Shown here: piece by piece, positions 40,598 to 47,633 of the stretch | How the letters are laid out: the number at the start of each line of letters is the position of its first letter | Numbering within the stretch: the stretch's first letter is position 1 | DNA from: Plantactinospora sp039889035 | GTDB lineage: Bacteria; Actinomycetota; Actinomycetes; Mycobacteriales; Micromonosporaceae | Direction: 5' to 3' | NCBI GenBank assembly: GCA_039889035.1 | Contig: JBDQQY010000021.1 | Span: forward strand, 62,001 to 126,000 | Length of the DNA stretch: 64,000 bases | Notes under the pieces: model-generated | What the model saw: only the letters and a program-made list of their open reading frames with translations | What the model was told of the DNA's origin: nothing | Databases searched by the model: none | Translations under genes and position numbers: made by a program

Positions 40598-41572
40598 GTG
40601 GCGCTGGGGCTCGGCCTGGTCCTGCTGCTGGTCTCCGCAGCCGGCGGCGCCGGCCTGCACATGCTGACCAACCGCTACGACAACAGCGTGGTCAAGCAAC
40701 TGCTCCTCGATCCGGCCGCCCGGGGGGAACGTGGCGACGTCGCCGGCCCGCTCAACTACCTGCTGGTCGGCTCCGACGAGCGCCCCGCCGCCAACCCCGG
40801 CGACGACCAACGGTCGGACACGATCATGATCGCCCACCTGCCCGCCGGGCTGGACCGGGCCTACCTGATCTCGGTACCCCGGGACCTGCTCGTCGAGATC
40901 CCGCCCGCACCGGCCGCCGGCTGGCCCGGCGGCTCTGACAAGATCAACTCGGCGTTCCAGTACGGCGGCGGTGGCCAGGGCGGCACCCGACTGCTCTCCG
41001 CGACTCTGAGCCGGCTCACCGGAGTCCGCTTCGACGGTGCCGCCCTGGTGAACTTCGCCGGCTTCCAGCGCGCCATCGACCTGCTGGGCGGGGTGCGGAT
41101 GTGCGTCGACACCCCGGTCCGGTCGATACACACCCGGCACGTCTTCGAGGCCGGCTGCCACCAGATGAGCGGGGCACAGGCGCTGGACTACGCCCGCCAG
41201 CGGTACGACCTGCCGAACGGCGACTTCGACCGGCAGCGGCACCAGCAGCAACTGCTCCGGGCGATGATGGACAAGGCCACCACCACGGACATGCTCCGCA
41301 ACCCGCTCCGGCTGGACCAGGTGATCCGGGCCATCGGCTCCTCGTTCACCGTCGACACCAACGGCGTACCGCTGGAGGACCTGATCTTCGGTCTGCGCCG
41401 GATCCGCTCCGACGCGCTGCGCGGCATCCAGCTCCCGTCCCACTCGGAGATGATCGACGAGGTCTCGTACGTCCTGCTGGACGAGCCGGCGAACACCCTG
41501 TTCGACTCGATGCACGCCGCGAACCTGGACAACTGGGCACAGCAGCATCCGAAGTGGGTCAACAAGCTCTAG
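40598..41572 (+). CDS. LytR-CpsA-Psr family protein, third of three, start uncertain
   Basis: 324 residues from GTG 40598, but this start falls at the beginning of the membrane helix (ALGLGLVLLLVSAAGGAG). The frame is open back to 40433 and encodes a typical basic LCP cytoplasmic start (TFTPKRAVPGQPGQPGR ... RARRHRRKAPVWAK) with no ATG, GTG, TTG or CTG. A GGGGAGG site is followed by GTC ACG TTC at 40469, where a relative would have a start codon. Either a non-standard start is used or the start codon has been mutated. The LCP core is intact: 'LNYLLVGSDERPAAN', 'SDTIMIAHLPAGLDRAYLIS', 'VPRDLLVEIP', 'ALDYARQRYDLPNGDFDRQR'. Confidence 0.85.
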   Translation: MALGLGLVLLLVSAAGGAGLHMLTNRYDNSVVKQLLLDPAARGERGDVAGPLNYLLVGSDERPAANPGDDQRSDTIMIAHLPAGLDRAYLISVPRDLLVEIPPAPAAGWPGGSDKINSAFQYGGGGQGGTRLLSATLSRLTGVRFDGAALVNFAGFQRAIDLLGGVRMCVDTPVRSIHTRHVFEAGCHQMSGAQALDYARQRYDLPNGDFDRQRHQQQLLRAMMDKATTTDMLRNPLRLDQVIRAIGSSFTVDTNGVPLEDLIFGLRRIRSDALRGIQLPSHSEMIDEVSYVLLDEPANTLFDSMHAANLDNWAQQHPKWVNKL

Positions 41573-41599
41573 CCCTCCGGCGATGTGCCGGACAGGCTC

Positions 41600-41605
41600 T
41601 ACTCT
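41600..41605 (+). promoter_or_regulatory. -10 box of a leaderless promoter
   Basis: TACTCT ends 8 bases before GTG 41614 of the rhodanese gene. Confidence 0.45.
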
Positions 41606-41613
41606 TGGTAACC

Positions 41614-41949
41614 GTGTTCGCAGCCAACATTCCCGCCGTGACCGCCGCCGAGGTACCCGCCGACGCCTACCTGCTCGACGTACGGGAGCCGGACGAGTGG
41701 ACGGCCGGGCACGCGCCCGACGCCCACCACCTGCCGATGATGGAAGTGCCCGCGCGGATGTCCGAGATCCCGACCGACGCCGACGTGGTGGTGGTCTGCC
41801 GCTCCGGCGGCCGCTCCGGCCAGGTGGTCGGCTACCTCATGAAGAACGGCTGGGACAACGTCCGCAACCTCGACGGCGGGATGCGGCAGTGGGCCGCCGC
41901 CGGCCGCCCGCTGGCCAGCGAGGACGGCCAGCCGCCCCGGGTCATCTAA
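41614..41949 (+). CDS. Rhodanese-like sulfurtransferase domain protein
   Basis: 111 residues from GTG 41614, a single rhodanese domain. 'AYLLDVREPDEWTAGHAPDA' is the N-terminal signature and 'VVVVCRSGGRSGQVVGYLMK' holds the active-site cysteine in a CRSGGRS loop; 'GWDNVRNLDGGMRQWAAAGR' closes the domain. Such single-domain proteins carry sulfur as persulfide or act in sulfur relay; the partner is unknown. No signal peptide. It is the last gene before a tandem repeat region. Confidence 0.9.
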   Translation: MFAANIPAVTAAEVPADAYLLDVREPDEWTAGHAPDAHHLPMMEVPARMSEIPTDADVVVVCRSGGRSGQVVGYLMKNGWDNVRNLDGGMRQWAAAGRPLASEDGQPPRVI

Positions 41950-41960
41950 CCCGACCGGTG

Positions 41961-42123
41961 GGCACCGTGAGCGCGAGGAGTGAGCCGGGGTCGCGAGCCC
42001 CGCAGCGCGAACAAGAAGCCGGCACCGTGAGCGCGAGGAGTGAGCCGGGGTCGCGAGCCCCGCAGCGCGAACAAGAAGCCGGCACCGTGAGCGCGAGGAG
42101 TGAGCCGGGGTCGCGAGCCCCGC
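41961..42123. repeat. 60-base tandem repeat, 2.7 copies
   Basis: Two identical 60-base units (41961-42020 and 42021-42080) and a third partial one (42081-42123) begin GGCACCGTGAGCGCGAGGAG. The sequence between rhodanese and GDPD genes contains GAGCCGGGGTCGCGAGCCCC, an almost self-complementary core (GGGGTCGCGAGCCCC). It resembles dispersed intergenic repeats I recall from Micromonospora-type genomes. It happens to be in frame with the GDPD gene but should not be read as its N-terminus. Confidence 0.85.
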
Positions 42124-42143
42124 GGCCTCGGGGGTCGGGCGGG

Positions 42144-42959
42144 GTGCCGGAAGCCCGGACGCGTCCGCTGGTCTTCGCGCACCGCGGCTCCTCGGCGGCG
42201 ATGCCGGAGCACACCCTGGCGGCGTACCTCCGGGCGTTGGCCGAGGGCGCGGACGGGCTGGAGTGCGACGTACGGCTGAGCCGGGACGGGCACCTGGTCT
42301 GCGTACACGACCGACGGTTGGATCGGACCAGCAACGGCCGAGGGCCGGTCGGGGCGTACACCCTGGCCGAGCTGGAACGGCTCGACTACGGCTCGTGGCA
42401 CAGCGGGGCCACACCCGACGGCGATCTGCCGCCGGATCCGGAACGGACCCGGCTGCTCACCCTCGACGCGCTGCTCCGGGCGGTCCGGGCCGCCGACCGC
42501 GAGGTCGAGCTGCTGATCGAGACGAAACACCCGGTCCGGTACGGCTCCGGCGTCGAGCGCCGCCTGATCGCGCTGCTGGACCGGTACGGGCTGGCCGATC
42601 CCCGGCCGGACGATCCGGTACGGGCGACCGTGATGTCCTTCTCCCCGCTGGCCGTACGCCAGATCCACCGGCTGGCGCCCCGACTGTCGACGGTACTGCT
42701 GCTGGAGCTCGCGCCTCCCGGGCTACGCCGGGGGCGGCTGCCGTTCGGCGCCCGGATCGCCGGCCCGAGCCTCAAGCTGCTCCGCACCCGCCCGCAGCTC
42801 GTCCCGGCCCTGCACCGGGCGGGCAACCGGGTCTACGTCTGGACCGTCAACGACACCCCCGAGCTGGACCTGGCGCTGGCCTACGGGGTGGACGGCATCA
42901 TCACCGACCGGCCCGCCATGGTCCTCGACCGGCTGGGCCGAGCCGGGTCGGATCGCTGA
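42144..42959 (+). CDS. Glycerophosphodiester phosphodiesterase
   Basis: 271 residues from GTG 42144, chosen because everything upstream in frame is repeat sequence. Catalytic motifs: 'LVFAHRGSSAAMPEHTLAAY' (HRG and E-H-T), 'GADGLECDVRLSRDGHLVCV' (metal ligands E and D) and HDRRLDR, then 'VELLIETKHPVRYG' and the end 'VNDTPELDLALAYGVDGIIT'. It hydrolyses glycerophosphodiesters to an alcohol and glycerol-3-phosphate, using a divalent cation. No signal peptide, so probably cytoplasmic phospholipid turnover. The usual ENT triplet reads EHT. Confidence 0.92.
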   Translation: MPEARTRPLVFAHRGSSAAMPEHTLAAYLRALAEGADGLECDVRLSRDGHLVCVHDRRLDRTSNGRGPVGAYTLAELERLDYGSWHSGATPDGDLPPDPERTRLLTLDALLRAVRAADREVELLIETKHPVRYGSGVERRLIALLDRYGLADPRPDDPVRATVMSFSPLAVRQIHRLAPRLSTVLLLELAPPGLRRGRLPFGARIAGPSLKLLRTRPQLVPALHRAGNRVYVWTVNDTPELDLALAYGVDGIITDRPAMVLDRLGRAGSDR

Positions 42960-42974
42960 ACCGAGCCGGGGTCT

Positions 42975-43039
42975 GACCGCTGGGCCGGACCCGGGCGACC
43001 GCTGGCCGGACCCGGGCGACCGCTGGGCCGGACCTCGGC
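42975..43039. repeat. Tandem repeat of about 22 bases, three copies
   Basis: The unit GACCGCTGGGCCGGACCCGG(GC) occurs at 42975, 42997 and 43018 with one-base length variation and a final divergent end. It lies between the GDPD and sensor kinase genes. Confidence 0.65.
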
Positions 43040-43100
43040 CGGAGCACGCCAGCGGATGACGGTACTGCCGAAAGACCCGCCGAACGGGCAGACTCGGGGC

Positions 43101-44561
43101 ATGCCGGAACGCCCCGATTACCCCTGCCTCATCGCCGGCCACGCCGAGGTGATGGAGATGCTGAACACGGGCGAGGTGGGTCTTCCGGTGCTCAACCGAC
43201 TGTTACGGGTCGCCGCCCGGGCGCTCCGCGCGCCCGGCGTCGCGTTCGTCGAGTTCGGCCCGAACGGCGGCCGGGTGGTCTCCGCCAACGGGGAGTTGGA
43301 CTGGGCGGTCGGCCGACCGATCCCGATCGTCGAGCAGCCGGCCGACGAGCTGCTCTGCGGCCCGGGGGTACGCGCGATGAGCGTGGACGTCCTCCCGCCC
43401 GACCTCGCCGAGGAGCTGGACGGGCGCGGGCTGCGACACATGCTCGCCGCCCAGGTCGAGATCGGCGGACTGACCATCGGCAACCTGTACGCGCTCTATC
43501 GGGACGCCGAGTCCCCCGACGATCCCGAACACCGCTCGGCGCTCGGCTTCCTGGCCGCCACCGCCGCGCACATGTACGGCGACCAGGCCGGACTGCCGGT
43601 GCACGGCGACGGCACGGTGGTCGCGGCGCTGGCCGACGGGCTGGCGATCGTCACCCGGGACGCCACCGTGCAGCTCTGGAACCCGGCCGCCGAGAAGGTC
43701 ACCGGGCTGCGCGCCGCCGAACTGCTGGACCGGCCGCTGCCGTTTCCGGTGCCGCCGCCCGGGCAGGTACTCGACCACCGGCTGCTGGACGGGCGCTGGC
43801 TCAAGATCACCTCTGGCGAGCTGCCGGGCACGGCGGCGTCCCGGGTGGTGACCTTCCGGGACAGCAGCGACCAGCACACCCGCGACCACGACCGGGACCT
43901 CTTCGTCGCGGTGACCAGCCACGAACTCCGTACTCCGGTCACGGTCATCAAGGGGTACGCCGACACGCTCGGCACGCACTGGGAGTCGCTCTCGGACTCG
44001 GATCGCCGGCAGGCGGCCGGGGTGATCGGCCAGCGGGCCGGCGAACTGGCCCGACTGGTGGACCGGCTGCTCGCCACCACCAACGAGGCAGGCCCGGTCG
44101 GCGGCTCCCCGCCGATCCCCTTCGACCTGCTCGACACGCTCCGGGCGGCCGCCGCCGACCTCCCGGCCGAGCTGCGCCACCGGCTGGTCATCCAGCTTCC
44201 GGAGAACCTGCCGAAGGCACTCGGCGAGCGGGCCAGCCTGGCGACGGTACTGACCGAACTCACCACCAACGCCGGCAAGTACTCGCCGGACAGCTCGCCC
44301 GTGCTGCTGACCGCCGAGGCCGACCGGCGGACGGTGGCGTTCCGGGTGAGCGACCGGGGAATCGGGGTACGTCCAGAGCATGTCGAGCGCGCATTTGAAC
44401 GGTTCTGGCAGGGAGAGTCCGGCGACCGCCGCCGCTATCCCGGCGCTGGCCTGGGGCTCTACCTCGTACGCCGGATCGTCGAGCGACAGAATGGGTGGGT
44501 TTCCCTCCGCCCGCGCGACGGGGGCGGTACGGTCGCAGAGGTACGGCTGCCCCGAGGCTGA
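43101..44561 (+). CDS. Soluble hybrid-sensing histidine kinase (GAF-PAS-HisKA-HATPase)
   Basis: 486 residues from ATG 43101. No membrane segment. Residues about 25-165 look like a GAF domain, about 175-255 a PAS domain ('GLAIVTRDATVQLWNPAAEK', VTGLRAAELLDRPLP). The kinase core has 'FVAVTSHELRTPVTVIKGYA' with the phospho-acceptor His, 'LTELTTNAGKYSPD' (N box), 'VSDRGIGVRPEHVERAFERF' and 'GAGLGLYLVRRIVERQNGWV' (G boxes). No response regulator is adjacent, so its partner is encoded elsewhere. An ATPase of the RsbW group follows 55 bases later. Confidence 0.9.
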   Translation: MPERPDYPCLIAGHAEVMEMLNTGEVGLPVLNRLLRVAARALRAPGVAFVEFGPNGGRVVSANGELDWAVGRPIPIVEQPADELLCGPGVRAMSVDVLPPDLAEELDGRGLRHMLAAQVEIGGLTIGNLYALYRDAESPDDPEHRSALGFLAATAAHMYGDQAGLPVHGDGTVVAALADGLAIVTRDATVQLWNPAAEKVTGLRAAELLDRPLPFPVPPPGQVLDHRLLDGRWLKITSGELPGTAASRVVTFRDSSDQHTRDHDRDLFVAVTSHELRTPVTVIKGYADTLGTHWESLSDSDRRQAAGVIGQRAGELARLVDRLLATTNEAGPVGGSPPIPFDLLDTLRAAAADLPAELRHRLVIQLPENLPKALGERASLATVLTELTTNAGKYSPDSSPVLLTAEADRRTVAFRVSDRGIGVRPEHVERAFERFWQGESGDRRRYPGAGLGLYLVRRIVERQNGWVSLRPRDGGGTVAEVRLPRG

Positions 44562-44616
44562 ACCAAGGTCGCCCGGTGGCGCCGTGCCCCGGTGGTCCGT
44601 CGAGGAGGCACCTGGA

Positions 44617-45057
44617 GTGTCGAGCGTCTCGACCGAACGATCGTGGTGCCTGCTGGTGCCACAGCACGCCCAGGGGGCCCGTACCGCCCGGCACCGGCTC
44701 GGCGCCGAACTCGACGGTGCGGTCCCGGCGGCGCTGCTCGCCGACGCCGAGATGGTGGCGGCCGAACTGCTCGGCAACGCCGTACGGCACGCGCCGCCGC
44801 TGCCCGGCGGGATGATCCGGCTGACCTGGCTGCTGCGTACCAGCCCGACCGCGCACACCGTGGAGATCCGGGTGACCGACGGCGGCGCCGCCGGCCCGCC
44901 CCGGATGCGCCAGGTCGGGCCGGAGGCGACGGACGGTCGGGGACTCCTCCTGGTGGCTGCGCTCGCCACCGACTGGGGGGTCGAGCGCGACGGGCTGGGG
45001 CAGAGCGTCTGGGCCCGGCTGGTGCATCCGGTCCGGCACACCGTCGCCGTCCTGTGA
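44617..45057 (+). CDS. RsbW-like ATP-binding protein (HATPase_c_2)
   Basis: 146 residues from GTG 44617 with AGGAGG eight bases upstream. The Bergerat fold is seen in 'DAEMVAAELLGNAVRHAPPL' (N box) and 'EIRVTDGGAAGPPRM' (G1), 'DGRGLLLVAALATDWGVERD' (G2). Such single-domain proteins are anti-sigma-factor kinases or related regulators in actinobacteria. No cognate anti-anti-sigma factor is next to it; the membrane PP2C at 19879-21006 is a possible but distant pathway partner. It may share an operon with the soluble kinase upstream. Confidence 0.87.
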   Translation: MSSVSTERSWCLLVPQHAQGARTARHRLGAELDGAVPAALLADAEMVAAELLGNAVRHAPPLPGGMIRLTWLLRTSPTAHTVEIRVTDGGAAGPPRMRQVGPEATDGRGLLLVAALATDWGVERDGLGQSVWARLVHPVRHTVAVL

Positions 45058-45154
45058 CGCGCCGGTCGGCCGGGCCACAGGCGAGCCGCCGACGGTCAGC
45101 CGCAGGTGACCCGCCGGTAGTGCCGCCGGGTGTCCGTGCCCGCCCGGTTGCGCC

Positions 45155-45160
45155 TAGGCT
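45155..45160 (+). promoter_or_regulatory. -10 box of a leaderless promoter
   Basis: TAGGCT ends 8 bases before GTG 45169. Confidence 0.55.
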
Positions 45161-45168
45161 GTCTCGCC

Positions 45169-46086
45169 GTGGGCAAGCGTCGAAAGAGTTCCCGGTCCGC
45201 CGCAGCGGACGCCAGCAGTCCCGCGAGCGGGGAGAACCGGGCCGAAAAGCGGCAGAAGGTACGGGACATCTTCGTGCCCCGTCCCTTCGAGGGGCTGACC
45301 GACGAGGCGGAGTGGATCGCGCTCCGTGAGCTGGTGCCGGCGGCCTCCGCCCCGCTGACTCTCGCGCCCCACCTGGTCGAGGAGTTCGGGGACCGCCCGG
45401 TCACCCTGGCCACCGTGCTGCCGATGGCCACGCCCGCGATCACCAAGCCGGACGGTCGGATCATGATCGGTCTCCAGCGGCACGTGCAGTCCGGTGATGT
45501 CTCCCGGGATCTGGCCGAGGCGCTGCTCTGCGCCCTGCGTACCGAGCCCGGTGGCACGGTCTCGGTGCCGGCGCTGCCCGGCGAGGGTCCCCGGCTGCCG
45601 GACGTGCTGGTCGACGGGCCGCTCGACATCACCATGCACGAGGGGTTCGAGTTCTGGCTCGACCCGGGGGCGGGGGACGACCCCAACGTCAAGGCGTCGC
45701 TGGAGCGGGCCAACGCCTCGATCTACCCGACGGTCCGGCTGACTGCCGCGCCGGCCGCGTACTGGTGCCAGGTCACCGACAAGAGCCACGTCCGCTGGGT
45801 ACTGCCCGACGACGAGGACGCCGCGCTGGACGCCCTCTCCCGGCTCTCCGCAGCCGGTGAGCTGCCACTCGGCCCGCAGACCAAGTTCGCCGGGATGTTC
45901 CGGGCGCACGGTCGGCTCGTACCGGTCTGGGACATCCCCCGGGATGCCGCGCCGGAGTCCTGGGAGGCCCCGCTGGCGGACTTCGCCAAGCGGTACGCCG
46001 CCGCCCTGGCCGAGCCGGCCCCGCTGGACGCCGCCGGACGCCGGGCGAAGCAGGGGCTGCTCGGCCGCCAGCTCACGCTCCGCTAG
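45169..46086 (+). CDS. DUF5926 family protein
   Basis: 305 residues from GTG 45169, matching the leaderless promoter; the frame is open further upstream without family sequence. The start 'GKRRKSSRSAAADASSPASG' is a lysine/arginine-rich tail and the body shows 'VRDIFVPRPFEGLTDEAEWI', 'ALRELVPAASAPLTL' and 'YWCQVTDKSHVRWVLPDDED', as in the actinobacterial DUF5926 (formerly related to SEC-C/topoisomerase-annotated) proteins. No enzymatic motif, membrane segment or signal is seen. Function unknown; conserved as a housekeeping-type gene near cell-wall or translation genes in actinomycetes. Confidence 0.82.
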   Translation: MGKRRKSSRSAAADASSPASGENRAEKRQKVRDIFVPRPFEGLTDEAEWIALRELVPAASAPLTLAPHLVEEFGDRPVTLATVLPMATPAITKPDGRIMIGLQRHVQSGDVSRDLAEALLCALRTEPGGTVSVPALPGEGPRLPDVLVDGPLDITMHEGFEFWLDPGAGDDPNVKASLERANASIYPTVRLTAAPAAYWCQVTDKSHVRWVLPDDEDAALDALSRLSAAGELPLGPQTKFAGMFRAHGRLVPVWDIPRDAAPESWEAPLADFAKRYAAALAEPAPLDAAGRRAKQGLLGRQLTLR

Positions 46087-46103
46087 CCCACACCTCGACC
46101 CCG

Positions 46104-46712
46104 TCAAACCGGACGGTCGTCCCTGTCTCCGGAGCTGACGTGCGCGATGAGCTCGACCGCACGCGTCAGGCCGTAGCGGCTGGCGAGAATGTCGAGAACA
46201 TCGTTATCCGTCAGTGAGGGGACCTTTCTGCCTGAACGGCTGGCGATTGCCTCCACCGCGGTGCGCGCCTGTACCGGATCCACAGAGACGGTGTTCGCGG
46301 CAAACTCCGCTGGTTGCAGTACCTGAATGCCAGCGGGGATCCTCTCGTGCGGAAAATCCTTCACGTTGTGGGTGACGACAGCACCCGCACCGGCCACGAC
46401 AGCCGCAGCGACGACATGTTCGTCATCAGGATCAGGGAGTCCATAGGCGCCGTCCAAGCCTTCCCAGCCGCGAATCTCGGCGTCCTCGAAGGCGGAACGC
46501 ATCTGTCGGATGAGGGTCTCGGCTCGATGGCGGGCGGCGACCTCATCCTCCCCTCGCTTGATCAGCTTGGCTGTCTCGTGCCACTCAAGCTCCGCCAGGA
46601 TGACGGAACTCCACGCCGGCCTGTATAGACCTTCGATCGCAAGCGAGAGCAGGAAATCACGCTGAAGACTCGGCCATAGGACACAGGTATCCAGAAGTGC
46701 CGTGAACACCAT
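46104..46712 (-). CDS. PIN-domain ribonuclease toxin
   Basis: 202 residues from ATG 46712. The N-terminal PIN domain has the acidic residues D8 in 'TALLDTCVLWP', the Glu of 'SSVILAELEWHETAK', 'LPDPDDEHVVAAAVVAGAGA' and 'VVTHNVKDFP'. A C-terminal 60-residue helical part (VQARTAVEAIASRSGRKVPS) goes beyond the usual 130-residue VapC and is typical of larger PIN proteins paired with HTH antitoxins. It probably cleaves RNA when free. The antitoxin gene ends 28 bases upstream. Confidence 0.87.
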   Translation of the reverse strand: MVFTALLDTCVLWPSLQRDFLLSLAIEGLYRPAWSSVILAELEWHETAKLIKRGEDEVAARHRAETLIRQMRSAFEDAEIRGWEGLDGAYGLPDPDDEHVVAAAVVAGAGAVVTHNVKDFPHERIPAGIQVLQPAEFAANTVSVDPVQARTAVEAIASRSGRKVPSLTDNDVLDILASRYGLTRAVELIAHVSSGDRDDRPV

Positions 46713-46740
46713 CGAATCTTGTCAGCACTTCAAGGCCGCA

Positions 46741-47274
46741 TCACGACCCTGCTTCTCCTCGCCGCCGACGAGCGATCGCCTGCCGCGCCGTCCGCAGTTG
46801 CTGTAGCGCGGTATCCAGATCATCTTCGTCATCCAGGCTGACGCTTGTCGCATCAAGCGCTTCATACTGCTCAGCTCGGCGTTGTGCCCGGTACGCGAGG
46901 AGATCTCGAAGCAGCACTCGGCGATGCGTACCTGCCCGCGCAAAGGGAATTTTACCCTGGTCAAGTAACTTGATCACGGTAGGCCGACTAACGCCGAGCA
47001 GGTCGGCGGCCTGCTGCGTGGTCAGTGTCTGCGTCACCGGCGCGACCGTTACCGCAAGTCCCTGCTGTAGAGCCTCGACCACCTGTCGAAGCACCCGGTA
47101 AACGTCGGATGGAAGCTCTACCTGGTCGCCAGGCACAGCACCGGCCAGGAAGTAGCGCGGCTCCGGACGCCCGCGGCCCGCCTCCTCGTGAGCCTTCAAG
47201 AAGTCGTAGACCTCGGCGACCTCGCTACTGGCCTCCGGCAGATAGGTCTCTTGTCTCAGGACGGCTGCACTCAT
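46741..47274 (-). CDS. Antitoxin with excisionase-type helix-turn-helix
   Basis: 177 residues from ATG 47274; the frame extends to 47292 but AGAGAG lies in front of 47274. The DNA-binding part is 'TLTTQQAADLLGVSRPTVIK' then LLDQGKIPFARAGTHRRVLL, a MerR/excisionase-like domain at about residues 85-140. The C-terminal tail is acidic then Arg-rich (LDDEDDLDTALQQLRTARQA) and is likely to wrap the PIN toxin. A palindrome at 47297-47310 is the probable autoregulatory operator. Confidence 0.85.
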   Translation of the reverse strand: MSAAVLRQETYLPEASSEVAEVYDFLKAHEEAGRGRPEPRYFLAGAVPGDQVELPSDVYRVLRQVVEALQQGLAVTVAPVTQTLTTQQAADLLGVSRPTVIKLLDQGKIPFARAGTHRRVLLRDLLAYRAQRRAEQYEALDATSVSLDDEDDLDTALQQLRTARQAIARRRRGEAGS

Positions 47275-47296
47275 CTCTCCCCCTTCTCGCAACTAT

Positions 47297-47310
47297 CGTA
47301 AGTACTTGCG
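47297..47310. promoter_or_regulatory. Operator candidate of the toxin-antitoxin operon
   Basis: CGTAAGTACTTGCG is palindromic except for one pair, centred on AAGTACTT, 22 bases upstream of the antitoxin start. Outer GCAA/TTGC arms extend it. Confidence 0.5.
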
Positions 47311-47368
47311 TTTGTTGCGTCTAGTGAACGGCACGATCGAGCGGGATCTCGGGGCACCTTCAAGTTTC

Positions 47369-47411
47369 GTCAGCATATGTTGACGGTTGATCGGCGTCAG
47401 CATATGCTGAC
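47369..47411 (+). promoter_or_regulatory. Twin 16-base palindromic operators before the HTH/Clp-N pair
   Basis: GTCAGCATATGCTGAC (47396-47411) is a perfect palindrome and GTCAGCATATGTTGAC (47369-47384) differs in one base; starts are 27 bases apart. The second ends 3 bases before the ATG at 47415, leaving no ribosome site, so the mRNA is probably leaderless or the operator overlaps transcription start. Confidence 0.75.
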
Positions 47412-47414
47412 GAC

Positions 47415-47633
47415 ATGTCCGCGACCGCCGACCTTGACCGTGCCGCACACGGCAGCGACCCCGATGTCGCGCTGCGGGCGGTCGCCCGGCTTCGCCGTCT
47501 GGTGGAACAACTGGAGGCCGAACAGGTCGCGGCGGCCCGACGGGCAGGCTGGTCCTGGCAGGACATCGCCGTCCGGCTGGGCGTCACCAAGCAGACCGTG
47601 CACCGGAAATACCGCGGCGACCAGGAGGTCTGA
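47415..47633 (+). CDS. Small helix-turn-helix regulator, sigma-region-4-like
   Basis: 72 residues from ATG 47415. The first half is helical and acidic (DVALRAVARLRRLVEQLEAE); the second half is a helix-turn-helix 'AGWSWQDIAVRLGVTKQTVH' ending in RKYRGDQEV. There is no other domain. The gene is preceded by two palindromes that are its likely binding sites, and its TGA shares its A with the ATG of the Clp-N gene. I recall this gene pair as widespread in actinobacteria without established role; autorepression is inferred from the operators. Confidence 0.85.
   Translation: MSATADLDRAAHGSDPDVALRAVARLRRLVEQLEAEQVAAARRAGWSWQDIAVRLGVTKQTVHRKYRGDQEV

Noticed and set aside
41961..42123. CRISPR array
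   Set aside because: Units are directly adjacent with no variable spacers and no cas genes lie nearby.
41583..42143. N-terminal extension of the GDPD gene through the 60-base repeat
   Set aside because: The sequence is a tandem intergenic repeat plus the antisense/other-frame part of the rhodanese gene; GTG 42144 gives a normal GDPD.
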